Positions 18,487 through 27,650 of a DNA stretch of 64,000 nucleotides are shown here, in pieces. Position 1 is the stretch's first letter. The number at the start of each line of letters is the position of its first letter. The translations under genes and the position numbers were made by a program. A model generated the notes under the pieces. It was not told the origin of the DNA and did not search any database. It saw only the letters and a list, made by a program, of their open reading frames with translations. The DNA comes from Blastopirellula sediminis (GTDB lineage Bacteria > Planctomycetota > Planctomycetia > Pirellulales > Pirellulaceae): positions 2,134,720-2,198,719 of the forward strand of contig NZ_JAJKFT010000010.1 of NCBI RefSeq assembly GCF_020966755.1, given 5' to 3'.

Positions 18487-18623
18487 GTTCAGTGGGGCAT
18501 TTTGCACTATACGCGAAGCTTAAGGGGGAAAAGGGTAGACGGATGCCTGGATTTCGCTGAAACTAAAGGGAGTCGCTCGACGATCCCTCCTATCGCGATT
18601 CCCACCTATACGCAGGATTCTTC

Positions 18624-20876
18624 ATGCTTCTGCCTGCCTCGACTTCTCGCTGTGCGCTCTGGATCTTGTTGGCGTCGCTTTGTTCGGTCAGCGGCGGGCT
18701 GCTGATTGCCGAAGAGACGGCTCCGCCTGCAGCGGTCTCCCCCAACCACGCCGAAGAGATGAAAGCCGGTCTCGCGCTGTTTAAAGCGAGCGTCGGGCAA
18801 ACGTTGACTGCGAGTTGCTTGAACTGCCATGGGGGCGAAAGCGTAAAAGCCGACTTTGATCTTTCGACTCGCGAGAAGTTGCTCGCCTCGGGATACGTCG
18901 AACCGGGCGACTCCGCCGAAAGCTACTTGATGGGGCTATTGCGTCACGATGTAGAACCGCACATGCCGCTTCGCGCCGACAAGCTTTCGGACGAAGCGAT
19001 CGCCGCAGTCGCGAAGTGGATTGACTTGGGGGCGCCTTACGACAAACCGCTCGCCGGCGGCGAAACGCCAGCTGAAGACAAAGGAGGAAAGGCGAGCGAC
19101 TTTTGGTCGCTACAGCCGCTCGCTACGATCGCTCCTCCGGCGGCGAGTTCCGCTTGGGTGAAGTCGCCGATCGATCAATTCGTTTTCGAGAAGTTGAACG
19201 CGCAAGGGATCACGCCGAATGCGAAGGCCGATCGCCGCACGCTTATTCGCCGCGCCTATTTTGATCTGATTGGTCTACCGCCGACGCCGGAAGAAGTCGC
19301 CGCGTTTGTAGCGGACGAAGACCCGCTGGCGTATGACAAGTTGGTCGATCGCTTGCTCGCGTCGCCCCAATACGGCGAACGTTGGGCGCGGCATTGGATG
19401 GACGTGGCTCGCTTCGCCGAATCGTTTGGCTATGAGCAAGACACCGATCGTCCCCATGCTTATCACTATCGCGATTTTCTGATTCAAGCGTTCAATGACG
19501 ATTTGCCCTACGACAAGTTCGTGGCGTGGCAGTTGGCGGGCGATGAAATCGATCCGAAGAATCCGCTGGCGCAGATGGCGACCGGGTTTCTCGGTGCCGG
19601 CGCTTTTCCAACGCAGTTGACCGAAGCGGAATTCGAGCCGGCCCGTTATGACGAGTTGGACGATATCGTCGCGACGACCGGAACCGCGTTTCTCGGTTTG
19701 ACGATCGGCTGCGCTCGTTGCCACGATCACAAATTCGATCCAATTTCTTCCAGCGACTATTACCGGATGGCGTCGACCTTTACGACGACGATTCGCAGCC
19801 TGGCCGAGATCGACGTGCCGACCGACGCGGAAGAGAAGCCGGTCACCGTGCAGGTGAACACCGAAGGAGGCAAGAAGATTCCGCACCTGGCGGATGGTCG
19901 CGGTTTCCCTCACTTTTACACATCGACCCATTACTTGACTCGCGGCGACGTCGCGCAAAAGGGAGAAGTGGCCGAGTTCGGCTTTCCGACGGTGCTGACG
20001 CATGGTCGCCAACACGACTATTGGGAAGCGGACGAGATCCCCAGCGAGTCGGCTCTTAGCTACCGACGTACCGCGCTGGCGAACTGGATTACCGATACCG
20101 ATGCCGGCGCCGGCGGCTTGCTCGCACGCGTGATCGTCAATCGACTTTGGCATCATCATTTCGGTCGCGGCATCGTCTCGACGCCAAGCGACTTTGGCGT
20201 CCAAGGAGACGCGCCGAGCCATCCGGAACTGCTTGAATGGTTGGCGGTCGACCTGGTTCACAACGGCTGGCAACTCAAGCGGATGCACAAGCAGATCATG
20301 ACCAGCCAGACCTACATGCAATCGACGGCGGCGACGCCGGAGCAACTGGCGGCCGATCCGAAGAACACGCTTCTCTGGCGGCACTCGCCGCGGAGGCTTG
20401 AAGCGGAAGCGGTTCGCGACGCGATGTTGTCGGTCTCGGGGCAATTGGATCCGAAGATGTTCGGGCCTGGAACGCTCAACGAGGGAATGAAACGCCGCAG
20501 CATCTATTTCTTCATCAAACGCAGCAAGCTAATTCCGACCATGATGCTGTTCGACTGGCCGGAGCACTTGGTCAGCATCGGCAGTCGTAGCGAAACGACG
20601 ACGGCGCCTCAGGCTCTGTCGATCATGAATAGCCCGCACACACGTAGTTACGCCGAAAGCTTCGCCGCATCGCTACCGAGCGGTTCCGTCGAAGAGCGGA
20701 TCGCCGCCGCCTATCAGAAAGCGGTGCAGCGCAATCCAACGGAACAAGAGCTGAAAACGGCCGTCGCGTTCGTCGCCGCTCAAACTGAGCGGGATGGCGC
20801 CGGTGGAGAGAAAGGGGCGCTGGTCGACTTGTGTCAGGCGCTATTCGGACTCAACGAATTCATTTACATCGACTAA
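18624..20876 (+). CDS. PSCyt1-DUF1549-DUF1553 secreted protein with c-type haem site
   Basis: A 750-residue exported protein of the planctomycete-specific cytochrome family. After the signal peptide, a PSCyt1 domain carries the haem motif CLNCH near residue 70. Next is DUF1549 (PSCyt2), with LPPTPEEVAAFVADEDP, YGERWARHWMDVARFAES and a second cysteine pair in CARCHDHKFDPIS. DUF1553 (PSD1) forms the C-terminal third (RVIVNRLWHHHFGRGIVSTPSDFG). These proteins are widespread in planctomycetes next to DUF1501 proteins; the reaction is not known. The DUF1501 gene starts eleven bases after the stop, the usual pairing. Confidence 0.95.
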   Translation: MLLPASTSRCALWILLASLCSVSGGLLIAEETAPPAAVSPNHAEEMKAGLALFKASVGQTLTASCLNCHGGESVKADFDLSTREKLLASGYVEPGDSAESYLMGLLRHDVEPHMPLRADKLSDEAIAAVAKWIDLGAPYDKPLAGGETPAEDKGGKASDFWSLQPLATIAPPAASSAWVKSPIDQFVFEKLNAQGITPNAKADRRTLIRRAYFDLIGLPPTPEEVAAFVADEDPLAYDKLVDRLLASPQYGERWARHWMDVARFAESFGYEQDTDRPHAYHYRDFLIQAFNDDLPYDKFVAWQLAGDEIDPKNPLAQMATGFLGAGAFPTQLTEAEFEPARYDELDDIVATTGTAFLGLTIGCARCHDHKFDPISSSDYYRMASTFTTTIRSLAEIDVPTDAEEKPVTVQVNTEGGKKIPHLADGRGFPHFYTSTHYLTRGDVAQKGEVAEFGFPTVLTHGRQHDYWEADEIPSESALSYRRTALANWITDTDAGAGGLLARVIVNRLWHHHFGRGIVSTPSDFGVQGDAPSHPELLEWLAVDLVHNGWQLKRMHKQIMTSQTYMQSTAATPEQLAADPKNTLLWRHSPRRLEAEAVRDAMLSVSGQLDPKMFGPGTLNEGMKRRSIYFFIKRSKLIPTMMLFDWPEHLVSIGSRSETTTAPQALSIMNSPHTRSYAESFAASLPSGSVEERIAAAYQKAVQRNPTEQELKTAVAFVAAQTERDGAGGEKGALVDLCQALFGLNEFIYID

Positions 20877-20887
20877 GGGCGGATCCG

Positions 20888-22345
20888 ATGCACGAATTTC
20901 AATCGCTGCAAACGCGTCGCCAATGGTTGGCCCGCTGCGGCGGTGGCGCCGGGCTTTTGGGGTTGGCGACCCTTCTGCAGGACGAAGGCTTGTTGGCGGC
21001 CGACGCGGGAGCGTCGCTCAATCCGCTTGCGCCGAAACAGTCTCATTTTCCGGCTAAAGCGAAGCGAGTAATTTGGATCTTCGTCAACGGCGGACCGAGT
21101 CAGGTCGATACGTGGGACTACAAGCCAGGGCTCGACAAATGGGAAGGGAAGTCGCTGAAGGAATTCGACGGTACGTTTGAAAACACGACCGGCTTCTTTC
21201 AGCACCAGGTCGGCAAGCTGATGCCGTCGCCGTTCAAGTTCACGCCGCGCGGCGAGTGCGGCAAGATGGTTTCGGAAATCTTCCCGAAGCTTGGCGAACA
21301 TGTCGACAAGATGGCGTTCATTCACTCGGGCTTTACTGAATCGAATAACCATAGCCCGGCCCTCTTTATGATGAACACCGGGATGCCGCGCATGGGTTTC
21401 CCCGGCGTCGGTTCGTGGGTCACTTATGGACTGGGAAGCGAGAATCTCGACTTGCCAGGTTTCGTCGTGATGAGCGATCCGCTTAACCGCGGTTTGCCCA
21501 AAGGAAGCGCCGCCAACTGGGGAGCGGCGTTCCTGCCCGGCGTCTATCAGGGAACGCATCTCCGACCTAGCGGCCCGCCGATCGATAATCTGTCGCGTCC
21601 CGCGGCGTTGACCGACGTTGGTCAGCGAGCCCAACTCGACTTGCTGAAGCAGCTGAATCAACAGCATTACGCCGGACACCAGGCCGAAAGCGAATTAGCG
21701 GCGCGGATCGAGAGTTTTGAACTCGCCTATCGGATGCAATCGGCGGCGCCAGAAGCGATCGACATTTCGCAAGAGCCGGAGAGCATCACAAAGTTGTACG
21801 GAGTTGATGAAAAGAACTGCGGTCACTTCGCCAAACAGTGCCTGGTCGCGCGGCGGATGATCGAACGAGGCGTTCGCTTCGTGCAGATCTATTCTGGCGG
21901 GATGGAAAACCAACGGAGCTGGGACGGCCATATCGACATCAAAGGGAACCATAGTCAGTTCGCCGGCGAAACCGATCAGCCGGTAGCCGCGCTACTGACC
22001 GATCTAGCGCAGCGCGGGCTATTGGACGAGACGCTGGTGATCTGGTGCGGCGAGTTCGGGCGACTGCCGATCGCGCAAACCGGCGAAAAGCCGGGACGCG
22101 ATCATAATCCGCACTGCTTCAGCGCCTGGATGGCCGGCGGCGGCGTCAAAGGAGGCGTTACTTACGGCGAATCGGACGAAGTCGGCTACAAGGCGCTGGT
22201 CGACAAGGTCCACGTCAACGATCTCCACGCGACGATCCTGCATCTCTTGGGGATCGATCACGAGAAGCTGACCTACAAATACAACGGGCGCCGCTTCCGT
22301 CTGACCGACGTAGCCGGGGAAGTGCTGCACCCGATAGTCGCCTAA
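20888..22345 (+). CDS. DUF1501 protein with Tat-like signal
   Basis: A 485-residue protein of the DUF1501 family, related in fold to alkaline phosphatase/sulfatase. The start at 20888 is chosen over an upstream in-frame methionine because it gives the N-terminus TRRQWLARCGGGAGLLGLATLL, a Tat-type signal. Characteristic segments are IWIFVNGGPSQVDTWDYKPG, SNNHSPALFMMNTG, VIWCGEFGRLPIAQ and GRDHNPHCFSAW. It is paired with the PSCyt gene. Its last codon overlaps the stop of the convergent glycosyltransferase gene. Confidence 0.95.
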   Translation: MHEFQSLQTRRQWLARCGGGAGLLGLATLLQDEGLLAADAGASLNPLAPKQSHFPAKAKRVIWIFVNGGPSQVDTWDYKPGLDKWEGKSLKEFDGTFENTTGFFQHQVGKLMPSPFKFTPRGECGKMVSEIFPKLGEHVDKMAFIHSGFTESNNHSPALFMMNTGMPRMGFPGVGSWVTYGLGSENLDLPGFVVMSDPLNRGLPKGSAANWGAAFLPGVYQGTHLRPSGPPIDNLSRPAALTDVGQRAQLDLLKQLNQQHYAGHQAESELAARIESFELAYRMQSAAPEAIDISQEPESITKLYGVDEKNCGHFAKQCLVARRMIERGVRFVQIYSGGMENQRSWDGHIDIKGNHSQFAGETDQPVAALLTDLAQRGLLDETLVIWCGEFGRLPIAQTGEKPGRDHNPHCFSAWMAGGGVKGGVTYGESDEVGYKALVDKVHVNDLHATILHLLGIDHEKLTYKYNGRRFRLTDVAGEVLHPIVA

Positions 22346-23433
22346 GCCGGCAGGTGGCGTTGGATCGCCGCCAGGGCGGTCGGGTTGCCGTTGATCTGAC
22401 CGCGGAACGTGGCCAGGTTCGCACGGAACTGCGACAGACGTTCCATGAAGCTGGCGAGATGCTTTTTCGAGAAGCTCTCAATCGTCGACCAATCGCCGAC
22501 TCCCATCTGACGCAGGAAGTGGGAGTTGATCATCTGTTCGTGGTGCGATTCTTCTGGCAATGCCAGGACCGGTTTGCCGAGATAGATCGCTTCGCCGAGC
22601 GATTGATTTCCGGCGGCGCCGATCATCGCATCGCAGCCGGCCAGGTCACGCACGAAGCCATCTTCGCTGATGTCGAAGAACCGTAGATTGCCCTGATCCG
22701 GCTGTTTGCCTAAGCCGTAAACTCGCACTTCGCGGTCGCACGTCTTCAACAGTTCGATCGCTTGCGGCGGCATCGAGCGACGGACGTACGACAGGATGTA
22801 GCCTCCTTCGGAAGTCTTCGCCTCTTCCAGTTCCTTGCGGAGCAGGGGACCAACCTGGGTGACGTTTTCCCAGCCGGGACGCAGCGGCGAGGTGAAGAAC
22901 GACGAGACGATCGTTTCGGCGTGGTCGACATGGTGCGCCTTGACGACGAAGCTCATCATCCAGGCGTACCACTGCAACGTCTTGGGCAACGTCGAGAGGT
23001 CGTAGGCGAGCAAAAAGTCTTGGTGATTCAGGCTAACCACCGGCACGCCGGTCTTGCTGGCCGCTTTCGGCAGAATCGGCTCGAAGTCGGTGATGACCAG
23101 ATTCGGCTCTTCGCGACGAATCGTTTCGGCCATTTCACGAGCGAAGCCGTTCAGCTTGGCCAAAAAGCCGAAACCGCAACAGATCGACTTCGACAGGTCC
23201 AAGCGACCCCGCGTGTAGTAGAAACGCAGACCCGGAATGCGACGCACTTCGACGTTGGGCGTCTCGGCGTTGTTGTTATAGATCGGCGCGAGGAAGTCGT
23301 AGGCCTGATCCGGAGCGAGCAGCACCATTTCGTGTTCCGGTCGAAGCCGTTCGACCATGGTGCGAACTCGAGCCGCGTGCCCGCGTCCTTCGCCCGACAT
23401 ACTGTAGAAGATTTTCGCCACGGGTCGTTTCAT
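22342..23433 (-). CDS. MurG/GT28-like glycosyltransferase
   Basis: A 363-residue cytosolic or peripheral membrane protein with a GT-B look. The N-terminal half has KIFYSMSGEGRGHAARVRTMVERL, an acceptor-side motif of the MurG-like group; the C-terminal half has the donor-binding region DAMIGAAGNQSLGEAIYLGKPVLALPEESHHEQ, where GLGE-type residues contact a nucleotide sugar. It resembles putative glycosyltransferases annotated near lipid or exopolysaccharide genes. The substrate is unknown. It is transcribed alone, with 107 bases to the next gene on the same strand. Confidence 0.85.
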   Translation of the reverse strand: MKRPVAKIFYSMSGEGRGHAARVRTMVERLRPEHEMVLLAPDQAYDFLAPIYNNNAETPNVEVRRIPGLRFYYTRGRLDLSKSICCGFGFLAKLNGFAREMAETIRREEPNLVITDFEPILPKAASKTGVPVVSLNHQDFLLAYDLSTLPKTLQWYAWMMSFVVKAHHVDHAETIVSSFFTSPLRPGWENVTQVGPLLRKELEEAKTSEGGYILSYVRRSMPPQAIELLKTCDREVRVYGLGKQPDQGNLRFFDISEDGFVRDLAGCDAMIGAAGNQSLGEAIYLGKPVLALPEESHHEQMINSHFLRQMGVGDWSTIESFSKKHLASFMERLSQFRANLATFRGQINGNPTALAAIQRHLPA

Positions 23434-23540
23434 CCTCTGAAAGAATCAACGTGCTCGGTAATTCTATCGATTTCTTCTTCTGATCGTCGAGTCGAACTTG
23501 GAGGCAAAGGGTGTAGTTTTCGTCTCGCTGGGAGAGGGCG

Positions 23541-24383
23541 TTAAATGCTGGCGGTCGCCGGCCCGCTGGAGCCGATCAACATGTTGCGAAGGATCTCCCC
23601 TTGTTTCAATACGAACTCCGAGGAGTCTTCGATCGAAACGGCGGTCTCTTCGTGCTGCATATCGACAATTTCGAGCCGCCCGTCTTCATACTCAAGCAGG
23701 GCGGTGGCGTTTTCGATCCAGTCGCCGGTGTTGCAGTAGATCACGTCGCCGCGCTGATCCATCGCCGGCGTATGAATATGGCCGCATACGACCCCCTGGC
23801 AGTTGAGATCGCGGGCATGGTTAACCAGGTTGGTTTCAAAATCGCTGACGAAGGTGACGGCCGCTTTGACCCGCTTTTTGACCATCGCGGCCAGCGGCAG
23901 TCCCCGCATTTTGAAGTGTCGTCGCCAGGTGTTGACCAGTTGGTTGAACCAGCAGAGCGAATCGTAAGCGAACGAACCAAGTACCGAGAGCCACTTCGCT
24001 TTCGTTTCAACCTGGTCAAATTTGTCGCCGTGGGTCACCAGAAAGCGGCGGCCGTCGGGACAGTTGTGGATGAATTCGTCAGCGATTTCGATGAATCCGA
24101 AATTGAAACGGATGTCACGTAAGAAGTCGTCATGATTGCCGGGGGCGTAGCGGATCTTGGAGCCTGCCTCCGACATCTCGAACAAGCGACTCAAGATCGC
24201 GTTGTAGATCGGCTCCCAATGCCAACGTTTTCTCAGTCGCCAGCCGTCGATAAAGTCGCCGACGATGTAAACGTATTCAGGATCGTGCCGGTTCAGCAAA
24301 TCGAGCAGCGGCTCGACGCGAGCGTAACGGCAACCCAGGTGAACGTCGCTGATGAATAGCGTGCGAACGCGGTTTTTCTTCAT
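23541..24383 (-). CDS. LpxH-like metallophosphoesterase
   Basis: A 280-residue calcineurin-like phosphoesterase. All family metal motifs are present: FISDVHLGCR, IVGDFIDGW, GNHDDFL, LVTHGDKFD and VCGHIHTP. The arrangement matches UDP-2,3-diacylglucosamine hydrolases (LpxH) involved in lipid A synthesis, but planctomycete homologues of this size (with a GDWIENATALLEYEDGRLE tail) may act on another substrate. The start at 24383 (MKKNRVRTLF) is chosen because the 31 residues upstream of it in frame look non-coding. Confidence 0.85.
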   Translation of the reverse strand: MKKNRVRTLFISDVHLGCRYARVEPLLDLLNRHDPEYVYIVGDFIDGWRLRKRWHWEPIYNAILSRLFEMSEAGSKIRYAPGNHDDFLRDIRFNFGFIEIADEFIHNCPDGRRFLVTHGDKFDQVETKAKWLSVLGSFAYDSLCWFNQLVNTWRRHFKMRGLPLAAMVKKRVKAAVTFVSDFETNLVNHARDLNCQGVVCGHIHTPAMDQRGDVIYCNTGDWIENATALLEYEDGRLEIVDMQHEETAVSIEDSSEFVLKQGEILRNMLIGSSGPATASI

Positions 24384-24540
24384 AGCTTGGCGAATCACGG
24401 CGGGTTCCCTCCCGACCTTTGTTGCTTTCAGGGCTGGTTCGTTATAGCAGCGCACCTTTGATGGCGTCTTTCCCAACCTCGATAAAATTCTCTCTACGAA
24501 TCGCGTGTTCCACGTGAATGTGGGGTAAATCTCTGGTAAA

Positions 24541-24611
24541 GGGTTCTTGTAGAACTCTTCAAGAAGTCGTTCGTTACGAGCGGATAAGCCTGGGGTGGAA
24601 TCTCGTAACCC
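24541..24611. other. Cluster of hairpins in an intergenic region
   Basis: Three inverted repeats are packed together: GTTCT/AGAAC (24543-24555), CTTC/GAAG just after it, and GTTACGAG/CTCGTAAC (24573-24580 and 24602-24609), with GGGTT and AACCC closing the outside. The region lies upstream of the LpxH-like gene, reading its strand. It may be a structured leader or a repeat remnant; nothing else is seen in 24384-24672. Confidence 0.35.
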
Positions 24612-24672
24612 TAGTTTTTAAAGCGAGTTACGATCGTTCGCATGCAATGTGGGCGGTGGAAAACTTCGCGCA

Positions 24673-24704
24673 TAAAAGAAGAGGCGAGCCGGGGGGCTCG
24701 CCTC
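24673..24704 (-). terminator. Intrinsic terminator of the YhaM-like gene
   Basis: GAGGCGAGCC (24681-24690) pairs with GGCTCGCCTC (24695-24704); reading the reverse strand it is followed by TTCTTTTA. It sits about 84 bases past the stop at 24788. Confidence 0.75.
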
Positions 24705-24787
24705 GAAAATGTTTTTCTCCCCTTTTTTCGTTCGCCCGGCTGTTCGTTTCCTGTCGATCGAACTGCGCCAACGGGGAAATGTCCGCG

Positions 24788-25762
24788 TTAGCTCCGCGGC
24801 TCTCCTTTGTACAGCTTGCGGCCGATCGACGGATGGAAGATCGTCCAGGCGCTGTCGGTGTTGACGTCTTCCTGGATCAACTGGCCGTAGCTGATGACGT
24901 GGGCGTCAAGCGTGTCGAGGTAGTTCAGCGCCAAAGCTTCCAGCGTCATCGGCACTTTCGGACTGCCGAACTCCAGCTTGCCATGATGGCTGACCACCAT
25001 GTGCTTCACCCGCAGGACCAACTCTTGCGGAATCGCTTCGCCTCCAAGCTTTTCGGCTTCGGCCGCTTTCTGGTCGATCAGGCCGACCCCCATCACCAAG
25101 TGACCAATCAGCTGGCCTTCGTCGGTATAGGCGAAGCCCTTGTCGTAGGAGAGTTCGTCGATCTTGCCGAGATCGTGCGTAAAGGCGCCGATCAACAGCA
25201 GGTCGGCGTCGATCTGCGGATAAAACGGCACGATGGCCTGGGTCACCTTCATCAGGTTGACCACATGTTCCAGCAGGCCGCCGTGATAGGCGTGATGGTT
25301 TTTGACGCCGGCCGGAGCGCGGCAAAACCGCTGCATGAACTCTTCGTCGATCAGGAAGCATTCGGCCAGGTTGCGCAGGTGCGGATTCTTCATTCCCCGC
25401 AACATTGCCGCCAGTTCGCCGCGGAGTCGATCGATTTCGGCGCCGCCGAGCTGTACGAAGTGAGATTCGTCGACTTCCTTGGGATCGACCCGATCCAAGC
25501 CGGTGACGATGATCTGCATCGCGCCGTTATAGAACTGCGACGTACCTTGCACGCGGACGTAATCGCCGTCCTCAAACTTGCGGTAGACGTGGTCATTGGC
25601 GTTCCACATCATGCCGTTGACCTGGCCCGACTTGTCGCTGATCTGCATTTGCAGATAGAGATTACCTTGGCGATTGGGGCGAAGCTGTTTATTGGAAACG
25701 AGATAGATCTCGTCGATCGTTTCATTTTCGCCGAGATTGGCAATTTCGCGTCGCGCCATCAA
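24788..25762 (-). CDS. YhaM-like 3'-5' exoribonuclease (OB fold plus HD domain)
   Basis: A 324-residue cytoplasmic nuclease. Residues about 15-110 form an OB-fold nucleic-acid-binding region (LQMQISDKSGQVNGMMWNAND), followed by an HD phosphohydrolase domain with HHAYHGGLLEHVVNLM, the HD pair in FTHDLGKIDEL, and the later metal residues in VVSHHGKLEFGSP. This is the YhaM/CBF1 layout that trims RNA or DNA from the 3' end. The length fits. It is transcribed alone, with a terminator after it. Confidence 0.9.
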   Translation of the reverse strand: MMARREIANLGENETIDEIYLVSNKQLRPNRQGNLYLQMQISDKSGQVNGMMWNANDHVYRKFEDGDYVRVQGTSQFYNGAMQIIVTGLDRVDPKEVDESHFVQLGGAEIDRLRGELAAMLRGMKNPHLRNLAECFLIDEEFMQRFCRAPAGVKNHHAYHGGLLEHVVNLMKVTQAIVPFYPQIDADLLLIGAFTHDLGKIDELSYDKGFAYTDEGQLIGHLVMGVGLIDQKAAEAEKLGGEAIPQELVLRVKHMVVSHHGKLEFGSPKVPMTLEALALNYLDTLDAHVISYGQLIQEDVNTDSAWTIFHPSIGRKLYKGEPRS

Positions 25763-26035
25763 TTCTCTTCTCTCTATAGCTTTGACCGCAGGCGGTCTTT
25801 CTCTTCAATCATTGCGTCGTCATGCTGGCGTACAACGCGGGAAAAGCGCAGGATTCTAGGGGGGGTGTCGTATTCCTTCAAGGACGTAACCCTGCCCGAG
25901 AGTGGCATTTGTGAATAAATGCGCGGAATCGCAGAGCGATACGCGCCGGAAGCCGCGTTGTCATCGTGAACTTAAATCCCCTAGAATGCGACCTTTACCC
26001 GATTAGATAAAATTGCAAGGTTAAGAAGCAGATCT

Positions 26036-27556
26036 ATGGCGAAGGCTCCCCAAAACGCGATTTCTCCGACGCGAGCCGAAGACTATCCCGAGTGGTATCA
26101 GCAGGTGATCAAAGCGGCTGATCTGGCCGAAGTTTCGCCGGTCCGCGGCTGCATGGTGATCAAGCCGTGGGGATGGTCGATCTGGGAGAACATGCAATCG
26201 GTCTTGGACGGCATGTTTAAAGAGACCGGGCACGAAAACGCCTACTTCCCACTTTTTATTCCGATGAGCTACCTGGAAAAAGAAGCGGAGCACGTCGAAG
26301 GTTTCGCCAAGGAATGCGCCGTCGTGACGCATCATCGCTTGGAACCGGGCCCCAATGGCGGCCTGGTGCCGGCCGGCAAATTGGACGAACCGCTAATCGT
26401 TCGCCCGACCAGCGAAACGATCATTGGCGCGATGTACGCCAAATGGGTGCAGTCGTATCGCGACTTGCCGATCCTGATCAATCAATGGGCCAACGTGGTC
26501 CGCTGGGAGCTGCGGACGCGCATGTTCTTGCGAACCGCCGAGTTCCTGTGGCAAGAAGGCCACACCGCTCACGCGACCGCCGAAGAAGCGATCGCCGAAA
26601 CGCGTCAGATGTTGGAGGTCTACGCCGACTTCGCCGAGAACTATATGGCGATGCCGGTGATCAAGGGAGAAAAGACGTCGTGGGAACGCTTCCCCGGCGC
26701 CTCAATGACTCTCAGCATCGAAGCGATGATGCAAGATCGCAAAGCGCTGCAGGCCGGAACGTCGCACTTCCTGGGGCAGAACTTCTCGAAGGCGCAGGAA
26801 ATCAAGTTCCAGTCGCAGGAAGGGACCGAAGAGTTCGCTTGGACGACGTCGTGGGGCGTTTCGACTCGCCTGGTCGGCGGTTTGATCATGACCCACAGCG
26901 ACGACGACGGCCTTATCTGCCCGCCGCGCCTCGCGCCGAAGCATATCGTCTTGCTGCCGATCTATCGCAATGACGAAGAGCGAGCGACGGTGCTGGCCTA
27001 TGTCGATCAGCTGAACGCCGAACTGAAGGGAGTGCTGTATCACGGCGCTCCGGTCCGCGTGCTGGTCGACGACCGCGACATCCGCGGCGGCGAAAAGACC
27101 TGGCAGCATATCAAGAAGGGGGTGCCGCTGCGTGCCGAGATCGGCCCGCGCGACGTCGCCGGCGAAAGCGTCTTTTTGGCTCGCCGCGATCAGTCTCCCA
27201 AAGACAAAAAGGGAACGCCGAAAGCCGAACTGGTCGCCACGATCACGACGCTGCTCGACGAAATCCAGGCCAATCTCTACAACCGAGCCAAGCAACTGCG
27301 GGACGAGAACAGCCGCACGATCGACAAGCTGGAGGATCTGATCGCCTACTTCACGCCGCAGAACGAAGAACGCCCGGAGATTCACGGCGGCTTCGCTTAT
27401 TGCCACTGTGCGGACGATAAGGCGGTCGAAGAAGAGCTGAAAAAGCTGAAGCTGACGGTTCGCTGCATTCCGGTCGAAGGAGAAGACGAACCGGGCAAGT
27501 GCATCTTCACCGGCCAGCCGACCCAGCGTCGCGCGGTAATCGCCAAGGCGTACTAG
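26036..27556 (+). CDS. proS: Prolyl-tRNA synthetase, short (eukaryote/archaea-like) type
   Basis: A 506-residue class II synthetase charging tRNA-Pro. It is the short form lacking the editing insertion of the E. coli type: the N-terminus runs RAEDYPEWYQQVIKAADLAE into PVRGCMVIKPWGWSIWENMQ. Motif 2 is in RWELRTRMFLRTAEFLWQEGHTAH, and motif 3 lies in TRLVGGLIMTHSDDDGLICPPRLAP. The C-terminal zinc-like region (FAYCHCADDKAVEE, with GKCIFTGQPTQRRAVIAKAY ending in tyrosine) is also typical of this type. A strong terminator follows. Confidence 0.96.
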   Translation: MAKAPQNAISPTRAEDYPEWYQQVIKAADLAEVSPVRGCMVIKPWGWSIWENMQSVLDGMFKETGHENAYFPLFIPMSYLEKEAEHVEGFAKECAVVTHHRLEPGPNGGLVPAGKLDEPLIVRPTSETIIGAMYAKWVQSYRDLPILINQWANVVRWELRTRMFLRTAEFLWQEGHTAHATAEEAIAETRQMLEVYADFAENYMAMPVIKGEKTSWERFPGASMTLSIEAMMQDRKALQAGTSHFLGQNFSKAQEIKFQSQEGTEEFAWTTSWGVSTRLVGGLIMTHSDDDGLICPPRLAPKHIVLLPIYRNDEERATVLAYVDQLNAELKGVLYHGAPVRVLVDDRDIRGGEKTWQHIKKGVPLRAEIGPRDVAGESVFLARRDQSPKDKKGTPKAELVATITTLLDEIQANLYNRAKQLRDENSRTIDKLEDLIAYFTPQNEERPEIHGGFAYCHCADDKAVEEELKKLKLTVRCIPVEGEDEPGKCIFTGQPTQRRAVIAKAY

Positions 27557-27592
27557 TCGCCGCAGGCGTCAGAACAGGGTCTACTTACGAAA

Positions 27593-27621
27593 AGAGGCCG
27601 CAACCTAAGGTTGCGGCCTCT
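27593..27621. terminator. Bidirectional terminator between proS and the DUF1559 gene
   Basis: GAGGCCGCAACC (27594-27605) pairs with GGTTGCGGCCTC (27609-27620). It is followed by TTTCGTTTCTT on the forward strand and TTTTCGT on the reverse strand, so it can stop both convergent genes. Confidence 0.85.
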
Positions 27622-27650
27622 TTCGTTTCTTGAAGGTGAGCGTAGTCCGT

